Shown: positions 21,620-32,069 of the stretch, piece after piece | Position numbering within the stretch: the stretch's first letter is position 1 | Layout: each line of letters starts with the position of its first letter | Assembly: GCA_016584305.1 (NCBI GenBank) | Contig: JACEEZ010011002.1 | Location: forward strand, 21,001 to 85,000 | DNA: 64,000 bases | Source: Chionoecetes opilio | Taxonomy: Eukaryota; Arthropoda; Malacostraca; Decapoda; Majidae | Direction: 5' to 3' | The notes under the pieces: generated by a model | Seen by the model: the letters and a program-made list of their open reading frames with translations, nothing else | What the model was told of the DNA's origin: nothing | The model's database searches: none | Translations under genes and position numbers: made by a program

Positions 21620-22110
21620 AATATGTACAACCCACAAAGAGAAGACTACGACGATGAAAAAATTTCGAGTTGTTTTGGGTGAAATTGATATTCCAGGTGC
21701 TATATTTCCGTGCTCGCTGACAACATAGAGAAGACCTGAGGTGATGGTTGATGTGCAAAGGCTTCTAAACCAGGAAAACAGTCACAGCAGAGTCTCATTA
21801 AGAAGTAAGCAAGTGGTAGGGACACATTACGTACCTACCAGTTGCTTACCTTTTGACGAGGCTCTGTTGTGACTCTGTTTTCTTGGTTTAGAAGCCTCTG
21901 CACATCAGCCATTACCTCAGATCTTCTCTATAGTGTTGTCAGCGAGAACAGAGCACAGTAATATAGCACCTGGAATATCAATTTCGCGCAAAATAACTCG
22001 AAATTCTTCCATCGCCGTAGTTTTCCCTTCGTAGGTCCACCCGCGGCGACCCCGCCTTATCCCCACAATGCACCGATGTAAACAAACCGGGACGTAGTTA
22101 TGGGTAGTGT
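21620..22110. repeat. Repeat family N, inverted pair (copies 3 and 4)
   Basis: A forward diverged copy (about 21620-21830) abuts a reverse, well-preserved copy (about 21830-22110), forming a large hairpin centred near 21828. Copy 4 keeps the open frame on the - strand (22180-21917), including GRRGWTYEGKTT and DIPGAILLCSVLADN. The forward copy is frameshifted. Confidence 0.65.
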
Positions 22111-22199
22111 CCAATGCCACGTACAAGTTTTCTAAACCTTGAGGATATACACAAACAAAGGTTTTGCCAACTACACACATTTATTGAGTCGACTGCACT

Positions 22200-22902
22200 G
22201 CCAACCTAACAACTGCTGGTGCCATTATACTCACTCCCTCACACAAGTGCACGGCTGCCATAGGGAAGATCCGTATTTTCTATATGATGTTAGTTGAATT
22301 AACTTGCCTTTATTTAACGCTCACGATGGTACTCGCCCTTGACTTACCACTGTCTCTTAGTATAACACTGGGGAATAAAACTTTTTTGGTAACGTGTCGG
22401 GGTTAAGGATCACTGGTTTAGATTACCGTATATGAGTGTCTGGGCCTACAAAAGTGAATGGGGCAGCGAGAAGGAAACAAAATCGGAAGAAACAAAACTT
22501 ATTGATTCAATTTTTGGACATTTACTCGAAAATCTCGTGGATGGAACAGCGAGAAGGAAACAAAATATGTAGGATAAAACAAAACTTAGTTATTCACTTT
22601 TTGGACATTTACTTGAAAATCTACACATAATTGAAATCGTTCATAAAAGATTTGTCTGAAAACTACGACACAACGGTTTTTTTTCCACATTTTGCTCTTT
22701 TCGGCATTTCAAAGCATCCCTCTCCACAGTAACTTCACCCAAACCATACCATTGGCTCTCATTGTTCAAATAACTATAGTAGTAGTTATAGTACTGTCAG
22801 TGAATCACACATGAACACACTGCTCACTTTGACCATCCATTACCACACAACACACACTTCCACACCTACGGCTACACCATCACGTCCACATAACAAACCA
22901 GC
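22200..22902. other. AT-rich flank with an 83-bp tandem duplication
   Basis: AGCGAGAAGGAAACAAAAT occurs at 22465 and 22548, each followed by similar sequence containing TTTTTGGACATTTACT. Nothing else was recognised before the zinc-finger ORF. Confidence 0.5.
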
Positions 22903-23697
22903 TTAAAAGTGTATCTTCACGTGCCTGGTAATATGGCTCTTTGTCATGAAATGCTTCTTACAAACATCACACTTGAACTTCCTCAAGCCAGTGTGTATCA
23001 AGGTGTGTCTCTCGTAATTAGAATGATGAACAAATCTTTTCCCACACTCTTGACATTCATATTTTCTAACACCACTGTGTGACAGCATGTGTGTGGTGAG
23101 AGAACACTTATAAGTGAATTTTTTCTCACAGTATAGACATTCATAATTTTTAACACCACTGTGTATCAGGGTGTGTGTAGTGAGGGAAGATTTTTGAGTA
23201 AATCTTTTCCCACATTTTAGACATTCATGATTTCTAACACCAATGTGCGTTAGGGTGTGTGTGATGAGGTTATTCTTTTGAGTAAACCTTTTCCCACACT
23301 CTAGACATTCATAATCTTTAACACCACTGTGTGTCAGGGTGTGTCTAGTGAGGTTGGCCTTTATTGTAAATCTCTTCCCACACTCTAGACATTCATAATC
23401 TTTAACACCACTGTGTGTCAGGGCGTGTGTTTTGAGTATAGACTTTCGAGTAAATCTTTTCCCACACTCTAGACATTCAACATTTTTAGCACCATTGTGT
23501 TTTAACATGTGCATCATAAGCTTACTCTTGTCTGTAAAAGATTCATCACAATGATGGCACTCAAGTTTGCTCCCTTCCTTGTGGATGGAAGTGCCTGCCT
23601 CCGCGTGATTCTTGTCATCACGTCTGTGCCTCCCCACACCTGAGGCACTCTGCTGCTCCTGGCCGCTCATGCTGCTGCCCGGCCCCACAGCCTCCAT
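22903..23697 (-). CDS. C2H2 zinc-finger protein, eight fingers
   Basis: The 264-residue ORF starts at ATG 23697. Residues 1-45 are a low-complexity lead. Eight C2H2 fingers follow at 28-residue spacing from about 47 to 263, each C-x2-C-x12-H-x3-H, with typical CGKRFT cores. Linkers read HSGVK(D/N)YEC instead of the common HTGEKPYxC. All cysteines and histidines needed for zinc are present. The predicted role is nuclear DNA binding and transcription control. An in-frame stop lies about 90 bases upstream with no earlier ATG, although a splice acceptor (AACCCAG) near 23775 could make this the last exon of a longer gene. The frame is intact, so it is probably functional. The target is unknown. 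Confidence 0.75.
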   Translation of the reverse strand: MEAVGPGSSMSGQEQQSASGVGRHRRDDKNHAEAGTSIHKEGSKLECHHCDESFTDKSKLMMHMLKHNGAKNVECLECGKRFTRKSILKTHALTHSGVKDYECLECGKRFTIKANLTRHTLTHSGVKDYECLECGKRFTQKNNLITHTLTHIGVRNHECLKCGKRFTQKSSLTTHTLIHSGVKNYECLYCEKKFTYKCSLTTHMLSHSGVRKYECQECGKRFVHHSNYERHTLIHTGLRKFKCDVCKKHFMTKSHITRHVKIHF

Positions 23698-24120
23698 TGC
23701 AGCAATAATCCCAGCAGTACACAGGATTGTTGGTCCAGCACCAACCCTCGGGAAGGCTGCAGCGAGCTGGGTTAGTACTTAGCAGAGCATCCGGCTTGGA
23801 CTCTGACCTGAGCACCTGCAACAGTTGTGACAGTCAGGACACAAAGAGCCATGGCTGCCTTAACATTCTACCCCTATAGCTTACGGGGCCGACACCCTGC
23901 TCACTGCTCACTCACACCACACTTGGCAAGGCTTCCTATCCCTCTTCCTCTCTGGCCACCTTGTTATTTTCCATATACGTATACAGTACACACAACACTG
24001 CCTACTCACATGAGTGAGACCAACTCCTGCAGCTCAGCAGGGAATGAGAAACACTGCTTTTCACCTCCACTAAGTCACGGACCGGTCTCCAAACTTTAGC
24101 ACTCTCTACACCACTCCAAA
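23698..24120. other. Upstream flank of zinc-finger ORF
   Basis: Moderately GC-rich. It could hold the promoter or an upstream exon of the - strand gene. No domain was recognised in the ORFs here. Confidence 0.4.
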
Positions 24121-24345
24121 GTGAAATAGTTTTGTTATCTTGGTGATATGTTAGATAGCGAGGCTAGAGATGAGTGAGCAGGAACACAGGTACCAACTAC
24201 TGTATATGTATGAAGTGGAGAGAGATATCGAGACAGCTGATAAACAAGAGTATGCCACTGAAAAACAGAGGAAGAGTATTTGAAGCATGTATAAAATCAG
24301 TATTGTTGAATGGTTCTGAGACATGGGCAATGATGAAAAAGTTGT
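24121..24345 (+). pseudogene. LINE reverse transcriptase C-terminal scrap
   Basis: Translation gives FCYLGDMLDSEARDE, a stop, then after a frame change KWREISRQLINKSMPLKN, GRVFEACIKSVLL and GSETWAMM. This is the YLG...KW...GSETW region that follows the reverse transcriptase core in many non-LTR retrotransposons. It is short, frameshifted and truncated. Confidence 0.7.
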
Positions 24346-25655
24346 ACCTACTACGGTCTACCATTCTTCCTTCAAATCCTCGGACCGATGGAAGTCTCAC
24401 TATCAACCTTTCCATCGGTAAACTTCGCCCGCCCGATCAAACGGTCAAACCGTGACCACAGATTTTAGAACGGCTAGCGCTCATGATCTGGGGAAAGGGT
24501 TCCATATGTTTTTATATCTGGCTTAATGACCCCTTTTGTAGTCGCATACCATAGAGCAAGTATGACATGCATGCAACACTACCCATGCACGCCACAGGTG
24601 GAGGAAATCTTGAAGTTTACAGGAACTACCTCTACCTCGTGTAGGTCTCACGGCCTCTTGTTGCTTCCTTATTTTCTTATGTTCTTATGTAATCGAACAC
24701 GTGACGTCACAGGTGTCAACAACAAGGTCCCGCCGCCGCGCTGTACGAGTGAAGTGTCTTGTATGTCCGCTTATTTCCTTCACTATACTGTCATTTTACA
24801 TTGCTGGCAGCTGATGTGTAGTGTTATTATTACTCCTGAAGGACTGGTGCAGGTATGTGGTGATGGTGGTGGTGGCAGGAACATGAACATGGTGTATTGT
24901 ATCCAGTGGTGGATTAAGGGTGTATTGGGCCCAGGCCATGGATCCGAAGACAGGTTGCTTTAGGTATGTTGCTAACAACATACCTCTATTTCTACACCCC
25001 GGTTCTGTTAGAGAGGGAGAATTACGCGCCCCCAAGAGTCTGGTGAAGTCTTTGCAACTGTAAAGAGGTAGTTATAACTATGCTATCAAGCAGGCAGAGA
25101 GTTCCTATGAATGATGCACATAACACTGAAATATAAATGTCTATTTTGTAGATGTGTGGAGCTTGGCAATTTTGGATACATTTTTTTTATCACAGTAATC
25201 CTCAGATTTTTGAACGAGACTTTATTTTTTATACATTTAGATTTTTTTTTTTCTTTCCAAGGAATCTTTTAATTTATTTAAAGGCCTGAATCCTTTGCGT
25301 CCACATGTGTGTCACCCGGCTTTCCCTTGATGCGCGCACACAATCGTAACTCAACAGTGAGGGGATGAATGGTACCCATAGATCAATGCTTATTGCTGTC
25401 ACCGTCACCACTGGCTTCACTCTCATTCTTCTGAGACATGTTAGGATCATTAATTAAATATCTATAAAACCACAATTTGTATTTACACAGTTTTTTTTAT
25501 TAAGGACATGTTAGGATCATTAATTAAATATTTATAAAACCATAATTTGTATTTACTTAGTTTTTTACTGAACTGTGATATTCTGTAACTTGTAGCTTAT
25601 ATGTAAGTAGGGGAAGTGCCTGTAGCTATAAAAGTTATAACATATTCACTTTCAG
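24346..25655. other. Unassigned, with SINE-like tail and hAT-like end
   Basis: GTGTAGGTCTCACGGCCTC and TTGTTGCTTCCTTATTTTC at about 24637-24676 belong to the dispersed repeat also seen near 2470, 49380, 53000, 55790 and 62100. CAGTGGTGGATTAAGGG at about 24904 looks like one end of a hAT element; its partner was not found. A roughly 70-bp direct repeat (ATGTTAGGATCATTAATTAA) lies at about 25437 and 25507. No gene was recognised. Confidence 0.45.
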
Positions 25656-25764
25656 ATTATAGTGCTGTAAAGGATGTCACTCCAGCTCGCCCAAGGATAA
25701 CCGTGGGAGTAGAGGGAGTGCCGCCTCTGCCCTGCCTGCTGGTGATGCATGCAGACAGCGGCAG
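25656..25764 (+). CDS. Candidate orphan internal exon
   Basis: Preceded by acceptor CATATTCACTTTCAG and followed by donor CAG|GTGAGAG. One frame is open throughout, reading YSAVKDVTPARPRITVGVEG and then VPPLPCLLVMHADSGR. The composition is protein-like and GC-rich against an AT-rich surround. I do not recognise the family and found no neighbouring exon, so this may be one exon of a gene extending outside the window or a pseudo-exon. Confidence 0.4.
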
Positions 25765-26114
25765 GTGAGAGGCGGGTCGGTGGGGCAACATGGCGGCGAC
25801 GTGCATCATGAAGCAGGTGGAGGAGCGCCACGTGCCAATGAGATCACAAAGTGCGTCTGGTCGCCCAAGATGGATCTGGGGGCGCATTTTCGAACACTGC
25901 TAAGATGATCTTAGGGGACTAAGAACATCTTAGCGCTAGTTGGACATTTTCGAAAGCAAATTTCGCTCCGTCTAGGACGGCGGAGCGAGTGTAGGTTACG
26001 CAAGGGTTGGGGTCGCCTAAGCCCGCAATTTTCTCCGTCACCACAACAACAATGGTTATATTATTGATTATATATTATATATTTTAGACTATATATAGTA
26101 TATTAGGCTGTATA

Positions 26115-26115
26115 T

Positions 26116-26178
<63 letters not shown>
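26115..26178. repeat. (TA)n microsatellite
   Basis: About 60 bases of TA dinucleotide; shorter TA runs occur nearby and at about 26759-26777. Confidence 0.95.
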
Positions 26179-26184
<6 letters not shown>

Positions 26185-26199
26185 AATCTGTACCGGGAA

Positions 26200-26780
26200 G
26201 TGTGGTACATAACTTGAATATAGTGAATAGAGGCAGGGCAGGAACATGAGATGAGATGCTGGTGGCGGGCGTGTTGGTAGCGTCGGTTGTGGTAGCCGTG
26301 GCACGAGCGGCAGGCTCAGAGGAGTGGTGTGGTCAACACGTGTTCTGAGGTCTGTCTATGTCTACCGAGAGTCTCTTAAAATATGCGTGCATGGGTATGA
26401 GGAATAATTACCAACTTGTAAGACAGAAGATGAATATATTTCTCAGCAGAAGTGGAATACAGGAACAGTGGAATATATGTTGGGCGTGGGCGGCACACGT
26501 GGCCGCCCCCGACGAGACGAAGCCGTATGCGTGACCTATGAGTGAAGAGTGAGTGTCGAGTTGAGTGTGGTCTGCCGGGCAGACGCGTCAACCACCTTTA
26601 TAGACAGATCAAGGAGCGCGGAGAAAAGACACCTGGCTAATGGGGGCGTGACAAATAGGAAAATTCCTCTAAACAGCTGCCTAGTCGGCGTAGGTCAAAA
26701 GAAGGTGCTAAGACAGTAATTGGAGAGTAATTGGAGGGAGTACACCTACAGTACAGTACATATATATATATATATATTTA
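26200..26780. other. Interior of the Harbinger-like element, no gene
   Basis: Between the (TA)n tract and the Tigger-like MITE I see no recognisable protein or terminal repeat. Confidence 0.4.
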
Positions 26781-27366
26781 CAGTACACACAACCCTCGTT
26801 TTCCCGGACTAATAGGGGGGAGCACTGGTTCGGGAACCGCAAACGTCCGGGAATCGCAACAGTCCGAGGCCATTACTCACCCCGGACGTTTATCCTACTC
26901 TAGTATTTACTGTCCGGCAACCGCCAATATCAGCTACCCCGCCCCGGACTTTTACGTCACTTTGTTGTTGTTTTTAGTGCTGTGAGGATCCCTTGGGGAA
27001 CACTATGTGCCCTGGTGATGTCCTATGATGCTATCACAGGCGCTGTAGTTGATCTGTCTTCCTCAGGAAGGCACAGGTGAGGCGGATGACAGCGTGTTGC
27101 CGGGAGGGGTGTGTGTCTTGGAGAGTGAGTGTCGTGTACCCAAATGTAAACAATACAAAAGCTGAGCATGCTGACACCCGGCGGGAGGCGCGGACACTGA
27201 CCAGGTGTGACAGGAGACGCTCGGACCGCCGGACAACTTTGTCAATTTACGGACGGGACCAGGCATTAGTCCGGGACTCTGACATATCCCCGGACCTCTG
27301 ATTTTGACCGGCAAATCCGATATCCGGGAAATGGAGGTCCGGGAAAACGAGGGTTGTGTGTATATG
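26781..27366. mobile_element. Tigger/pogo-like MITE
   Basis: The left end CAGTACACACAACCCTCG and following TTTTCCCGGAC recur inverted at the right as GTCCGGGAAAACGAGGG and TTGTGTGTA. The left flank is TA. Ends starting CAGT and TA targets fit Tc1/mariner pogo-type elements. The interior has CCGGAC-rich subterminal repeats and no transposase. Confidence 0.75.
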
Positions 27367-28052
27367 AAAAATATGGTGCCCCCCCGTTTTTACACCCCTT
27401 GTTCTGCCACTGTTAACCGGTGAGGTTAGGTTAATTAATAAGCTTCTTGGGTAGGTGGTGAGATTAGGTTAACGGTGAGATGAGATCATTAGGAGATGAG
27501 GTTAATGGTGAAAACCCTGTTTGGGGTGGGCTGGGTGGACTAGATATGGTTTCTAGTTTATGGTTTCTATCCTGGCTGGGATATTGTTTGATGAGGTTAG
27601 TACGTTGCTTTTCTCGTAAATCACTTTGGATCTTGTCTCTTCACCAGAAAACCCTGCCCACCAGCAGCCCCAAGCTTGCTGGGGGAGAGGGATATCTTAA
27701 AAAAAACGAAAAAAAAGGGTAAATTTCCAGATGATTGATTTAATGCCAAAAAAAGGTGAATGTGTCAGAAATTTCCAGATGAACACCTACTTCCTTTGGT
27801 GGACGAAACTTCTTTTTTTTTCTGGTGGGTTTTGATGTTTTGAATTAATCTGGTAACCAGTTATGTCGCAAATAACTTTTTTTTGTGATTTGAAACACAA
27901 ATGACAAAAACTAATTGAACCTAACCGAACCTATACCTAACCTAACTATATAAATAAAATGATTTGCGACAGAAACGGTTAGCAGATTAATTATAAATGC
28001 ATCAAAACTCGCCAGAAAAAAAATATTTCGTCCACCAAAGTGAATTCGGTGT
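27367..28052. other. Interior of the Harbinger-like element, no gene
   Basis: It includes a hAT-like end (TTCTGCCACTG near 27406), a few GGTTAGG motifs and an inverted pair around 27730-28060 (ATGAACACC / TTTGGTGGACGAA and its complement). No intact protein was found. Confidence 0.45.
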
Positions 28053-28221
28053 TCATTTGGAATAATACCTAAAAGAGTCTGGATTTCCAAAGGGAATGAT
28101 GGAGTCACTGAACTTCCCCATCAAGGTGCTCTTATTCTGCTTCACAGCCTCCACCAGGACAAACAGTTCCCTGCTGGTAAAGTTGAGTTTTTCTTGAACG
28201 TTTTCCTGTGGGCTGCTTCAT
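28053..28221 (-). pseudogene. Myb/SANT-like DNA-binding domain fragment
   Basis: ATG at 28221 gives MKQPTGKRSRK. After a one-base frame change the sequence continues LNFTSRELFVLVEAVKQNKS and then TLMGKFSDSIIPFGNPD before a stop at 28053. FTSRELFVLVEAV...K..L.GKFS is the pattern of Myb/SANT-like domains encoded by PIF/Harbinger elements, where the protein helps transposase bind the ends. It is truncated and frameshifted. Confidence 0.6.
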
Positions 28222-28505
28222 GGTCACTACACTGAAAAACACACTCTATCACACTTTACCATACCCCCAAATACACTCAAACACACTCTTAACACCCCTA
28301 ACACACTACCACATACCGTAACATACTTAAACCCACCCAAACACACTCTATTACCCTCAAACACACACTCACACACCCACACACACACACCCCGCCGGTG
28401 TGTTGAGTGATGCATTTGGGGGCCCCCCTCTCTTGGGGGCCGGGGGGCGATTTTAAACAGCCCCCCCCCCCCCCCCCCGCCCACCCACCCTTAGTTACGC
28501 CACTG
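28222..28505. repeat. CA-rich tract and hAT-like end
   Basis: Degenerate ACACACT-type sequence (about 28230-28400), a poly-C run (about 28460-28478) and TTAGTTACGCCACTG at about 28491-28505, an isolated hAT-type end. Confidence 0.55.
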
Positions 28506-28603
28506 ATTAGTAGTCGTCTTAGCCCGGTATAACTAAGCAGTTCTTAGGATGCTAAGAAGGTGTAGTTTAGAACCCCTTCGAAAATGCCCCCCCTGGTCGC
28601 CAT

Positions 28604-28795
28604 TGCAAACATCAAAGGTAAGGCGCCAGGACCATTAGGACTTTTGTTATACATGTAGTTATGTTTTAATTATAAGGTAACCAATTATTTTATTACAACT
28701 GCAAACATCAAAGGCAAGGCACCAGGACCATTAGGCTTTTTGTTATAGTTATGTTTTATTTATAAGGTAACCAATTATTTTATCACAACTGCTAC
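28604..28795. repeat. About 95-bp tandem duplication
   Basis: GCAAACATCAAAGG(T/C)AAGGC and the following sequence through AAGGTAACCAATTATTTTAT occur twice, at about 28604 and 28701, with few differences. Confidence 0.85.
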
Positions 28796-29698
28796 CCTCT
28801 TAGACCACTCACCTACATATTAAACTGATAATGTTTGCTGCTGCTGGAAGGTGTAGAAGAGGCGGATGACAGTGTTGTCGTGAGGGATGGACGCCAGTAG
28901 GGTGGGCATGGCAAATAGTACACGGTCTTATGTCATGTATTTGAGGCTCGTGAAATTTTCATATAGATTCTTGCCAACATGATTTTTTAGCTAACATGGG
29001 GGTATGGGGAGCATGAAAAGTGATGTTGGCATTTTTTGTAATGTCCTCTTGATACTTTTTAAGCATGGGGAACGGAGGTGGGGTAGTAGTATTTTCGAAG
29101 TCAGTTTTGACCCAAAAATTTGTGTGATTGGTGTTGTTAAAGTAATTATTATCCCTCCAATACGTGATTCATCAACATTATGCACAGCAATGCCAAGTAA
29201 ATAGCAACTAAAGTTACTAAACCAACTAAATAGTGAGTTATATGAAGTTTAACGTCGCGTCAGCATTTTATTAGACTATATTGCGATTATCAACGGTTTT
29301 TGAAACTTGGGGTTAGGTGTATTCAGTCACAGACAGCTTCACACACCCAATGCATATATGGTAACGCTATGACGCCTCGACCTACTGACCCCTGGGCCCA
29401 AAGACCGACACACTTCCGCTGTACCTCACCTTCACCAAGTAAATAGTATTTCCAATTAAAATCCACATCAGCGATACCCGATGTGCGATATTCGCGTATT
29501 TACCATTGTATATTTTCTTATGTTCGATAATATATATATAATGTGAAGTCTTGCAAATACATTTATTTTCATTTGTTTATAATTGCATGGACATGTTCAG
29601 GGTGAAATTACATTACTAGGAAATAGAAGTCCACACTAAAGATGTGGAACGTGTCCAAGCTCGCACAGGCTAAAGTTAACTTTTTAAATACCCTCACC
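28796..29698. other. Unassigned, one weak coding hint
   Basis: On the - strand, a 29-residue frame beginning at about 28911 (MPTLLASIPHDNTVIRLFYT) precedes a stop and a donor-like GTGAGT. It may be exon debris. Otherwise nothing was recognised. Confidence 0.35.
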
Positions 29699-29702
29699 TT
29701 AA

Positions 29703-30921
29703 AGTAATCGTCCAGACCCAATTTTTTTTTGCCGAATTATGTTGAATGTACATTCAAAACACCTAATCCACCAAAAATAATTGATTTCCAGGCCTTATTT
29801 CCGTAAAAACACGACTTTTGTAAAAAGCGCGCGAAAAAAAATATCTTCCCTCCAACAGGGCTACGACTGTTATTGATGACGTCAGAACAGGGACGCCCGC
29901 AGACACTCTGTCTGACACCTGTCGGCAAATGTTATGATGAGCGATTGTACTTCGCTGTCAGACAGTGAATCTGTCGCTGTGACAGATATAGAGTACGATG
30001 CTCAATCTGACACCGAAAGAAATGACGCTGGTCGCGTATACTATGAGGAAAACGAACCTCAGATTGTCATGGGATCCTATATGTTTGAGCCCGAGTACGA
30101 GGTGGATGAACAGGTGTTAGCAGAGCCTGAGGTTCAGCAGGAGGACCTGGCACTTCTCCAAAATGTGGATTGGTAAATAAAGTTAAACCATGTGTGTGTG
30201 GGAATCACAATGAAGGTACTTTCGAGAAAATCCTATGGTTAGTTTTGGAGCTACAGTCAAACGTCATTACTCGGAAACCACATACTAGCATTAACTACAG
30301 CATAGAGTTGGAAAATATGCGGGCGGGAAGGCAGAAAGTGTGACAGCCACACCACCACAGGGTCTCTCACCACAGGGCACGCCCACTCCACAACTGGTTT
30401 ACTTGGTTTACTTGGTCTTGTTAAGAGGCAAAGCCTCACAGTCGTGGTGGTCCACCGCTACCCTCACTACACACCGTTTCTCAACACAACTGCTCGCCCC
30501 AACACACTAGGCGTGTATCACCCTACACACGCCACTCCTTTCCGTGTGCAAACTTTTCTCGAAAGGCACAGCTGTCTTGCTGCACCCATAAAGGATGCAT
30601 GCATGTGGCATATAGCAAAAAAAATCTATCAGAAACACCCAAATATCTTCAAGTACTATATTTATCTCTGTGTTTACGTGCCTCTCTGATCAAGCGCGGG
30701 AAGATGAGCCTCCCTGATGCTACGTCACCGAGCCTGAGCCTGAGCGTCCGCAAACCTTGAGAGCGTTTTGAAAACTCGGGGAATTTGCAGATTTTGATTG
30801 CGGATTATTTCAAAACGGCTGACTGGATACAAAAAGTGACGACGTATTGTTGATATACTCGTTAATGGCTATGATTTGAGTGCATTAAATCAGGAATGAT
30901 GAAATGGTCTGGACGATTACT
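29703..30921. mobile_element. TTAA-target DNA element (piggyBac- or Kolobok-type)
   Basis: A perfect 16-bp inverted repeat, AGTAATCGTCCAGACC / GGTCTGGACGATTACT, lies immediately inside TTAA at 29699-29702 and 30922-30925. TTAA duplications are made by piggyBac and Kolobok transposases. At 1219 bp with no transposase it is non-autonomous. It holds one short acidic ORF. A block near 30190-30255 is shared with the element at 19306-20583. Confidence 0.88.
29934..30176 (+). CDS. 80-residue acidic ORF inside the TTAA element
   Basis: The protein is rich in Asp/Glu/Ser, with YMFEP at residues 49-53 and ending LLQNVDW. From memory, some invertebrate proteins with a P2X7-like C-terminal Cys-rich domain have an acidic leader with a YxFEP motif followed by N-x-(D/E)-WC-x-CG-x-C. 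Here the frame stops exactly after W. It could be a truncated leader of such a transposon-linked protein, or a short independent ORF. ATG and stop are intact; whether it is expressed is unknown. Confidence 0.45.
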   Translation: MMSDCTSLSDSESVAVTDIEYDAQSDTERNDAGRVYYEENEPQIVMGSYMFEPEYEVDEQVLAEPEVQQEDLALLQNVDW

Positions 30922-31059
30922 TTAAAATACTTCTATTACAACCTGACCTAACCCAACCTAACGTTCACCATCCCCTTCTTTGATTTTCTTTACTTTTTAC
31001 AAAGAAAAGAAAAGTGCTAAATTGTTCTTGAAAAAAAGTTATAAAAAAAAGTTATAAAA
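30177..31059. other. Remainder of TTAA element and flank
   Basis: No domain-bearing ORF. The element ends at 30921; the rest is AT-rich flank with AAAAAAGTTATAAAA repeats before the TGG microsatellite. Confidence 0.45.
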
Positions 31060-31840
31060 AAAATGGTGTAGTGATGGCGGTGGTGATGGTGGTTGTTGTA
31101 GTGATGGTGGTGGTTGTGGTGATGGTGGTGATGGTGATGGTGATGGTGGTGGTGGTGGTGGTGTGGTGGTGGTGGTGTGGTGGTGGTGGTGGTGGTGGGT
31201 GGTGTGGTGTGGTGGTGGTGTGTAGTGTGTGGTGATGGTGGTGGTGTGTCGTGGTGTGGTGTGTGGTGGTGGTGGTGTGGTGGTGGTGATGGTGGTGGTG
31301 GGGTGGTGGGTGGTGGTGGTGGTGGTATGGTGATGGTGTGGTGGTGGTGGTGGTGGTGGTGGTGTGTGTGGTGGTGGTGGTGGTGGTGGTGGTGTGGTGG
31401 TGGTGTGGTGGTGAGGTGGTGGTGGTGGTGGTGGTGGTGGTGGTGGTGTGGTGGTGGTGTGGTGTGGTGGTGATGGGTGGGTGGTGGTGGGTGGTGGTGA
31501 TGGTGGTGGTGGTGTGGTAGGTGGTGGGGGTGGTGGTGGTGGTGGTGGTGGTGTGGTGGTGGGTGGTGGTGGTGGATGGTGGTGGTGGGTGGTGGTGGTG
31601 GTGGTGGTGGTGGTGTGGTGTGGTGGTGGTGGTGGTGTGGTGGTGGTGGTGGTGGTGGTGGTGGTAGTGTGGTGTGGTGGTGGTGGTGTAGTGGTGGTGG
31701 TGGTGTGGTGGTGGTGGGTGGTAGTGTGGTGATGGTGTGTGGGGGTGGTATGGTGGTGATGGGGTGTGTGGTGGTATGGTGGTGATGGTGGTATGGTGGT
31801 GGTGGTGGTGGTGGTTGTGGTGGTATGGTGTGGTGTTGGT
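31060..31840. repeat. About 780-bp (TGG)n-rich microsatellite
   Basis: Almost pure TGG with GTG, GAT and TGTGG interruptions. The Thr/Pro/His-rich - strand frame (287 residues) and the Val/Trp/Gly-rich + strand frames are repeat translations, not genes. Confidence 0.95.
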
Positions 31841-32069
31841 GGGATCGTGTTCATATTGTTAATGCGAATCAAGCTCCAAGCGAGCGAAGGGAGCTTGGGC
31901 AACTCCTCGCTGTACCCACGGCTGAAATGGCATATTTAACACCTCACACACCCTACCACGTATATAACACCATGCTAACCCTAAATAACACCTATAACGG
32001 CATTAGAAACACGAGTTATAGTGGTTATATGAGGCCTAACACAAGCAGCAGTGTCTGAGTCTTCTTCTT
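31841..32069. other. Short spacer with a GCTCGCTTCG-type motif
   Basis: CAAGCTCCAAGCGAGCGAAG at about 31869 resembles GTCCAAGCTCGCTTCGCTCG at about 32734. These bracket the following LINE fragment. Confidence 0.4.

Larger units (their letters stand above)
25878..28592. mobile_element. PIF/Harbinger-like element with GGGGGC-CATTTTCGAA ends
   Basis: GGGGGCGCATTTTCGAA at the left and its near-inverse TTCGAAAATGCCCCCC at the right bound 2.7 kb. CTAAG/CTTAG motifs next to the ends, and a Myb/SANT-like coding fragment inside (28053-28221), fit PIF/Harbinger elements, which encode a Myb-like protein beside the transposase. No transposase was found. The target duplication is unclear (CTGG on both sides). 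A (TA)n tract and a Tigger-like MITE lie inside. Confidence 0.55.

Noticed and set aside
31039..31902. 287-residue Thr/Pro/His-rich ORF and Gly/Val/Trp-rich ORFs opposite
   Set aside because: Translations of the TGG microsatellite with no non-repeat domain.
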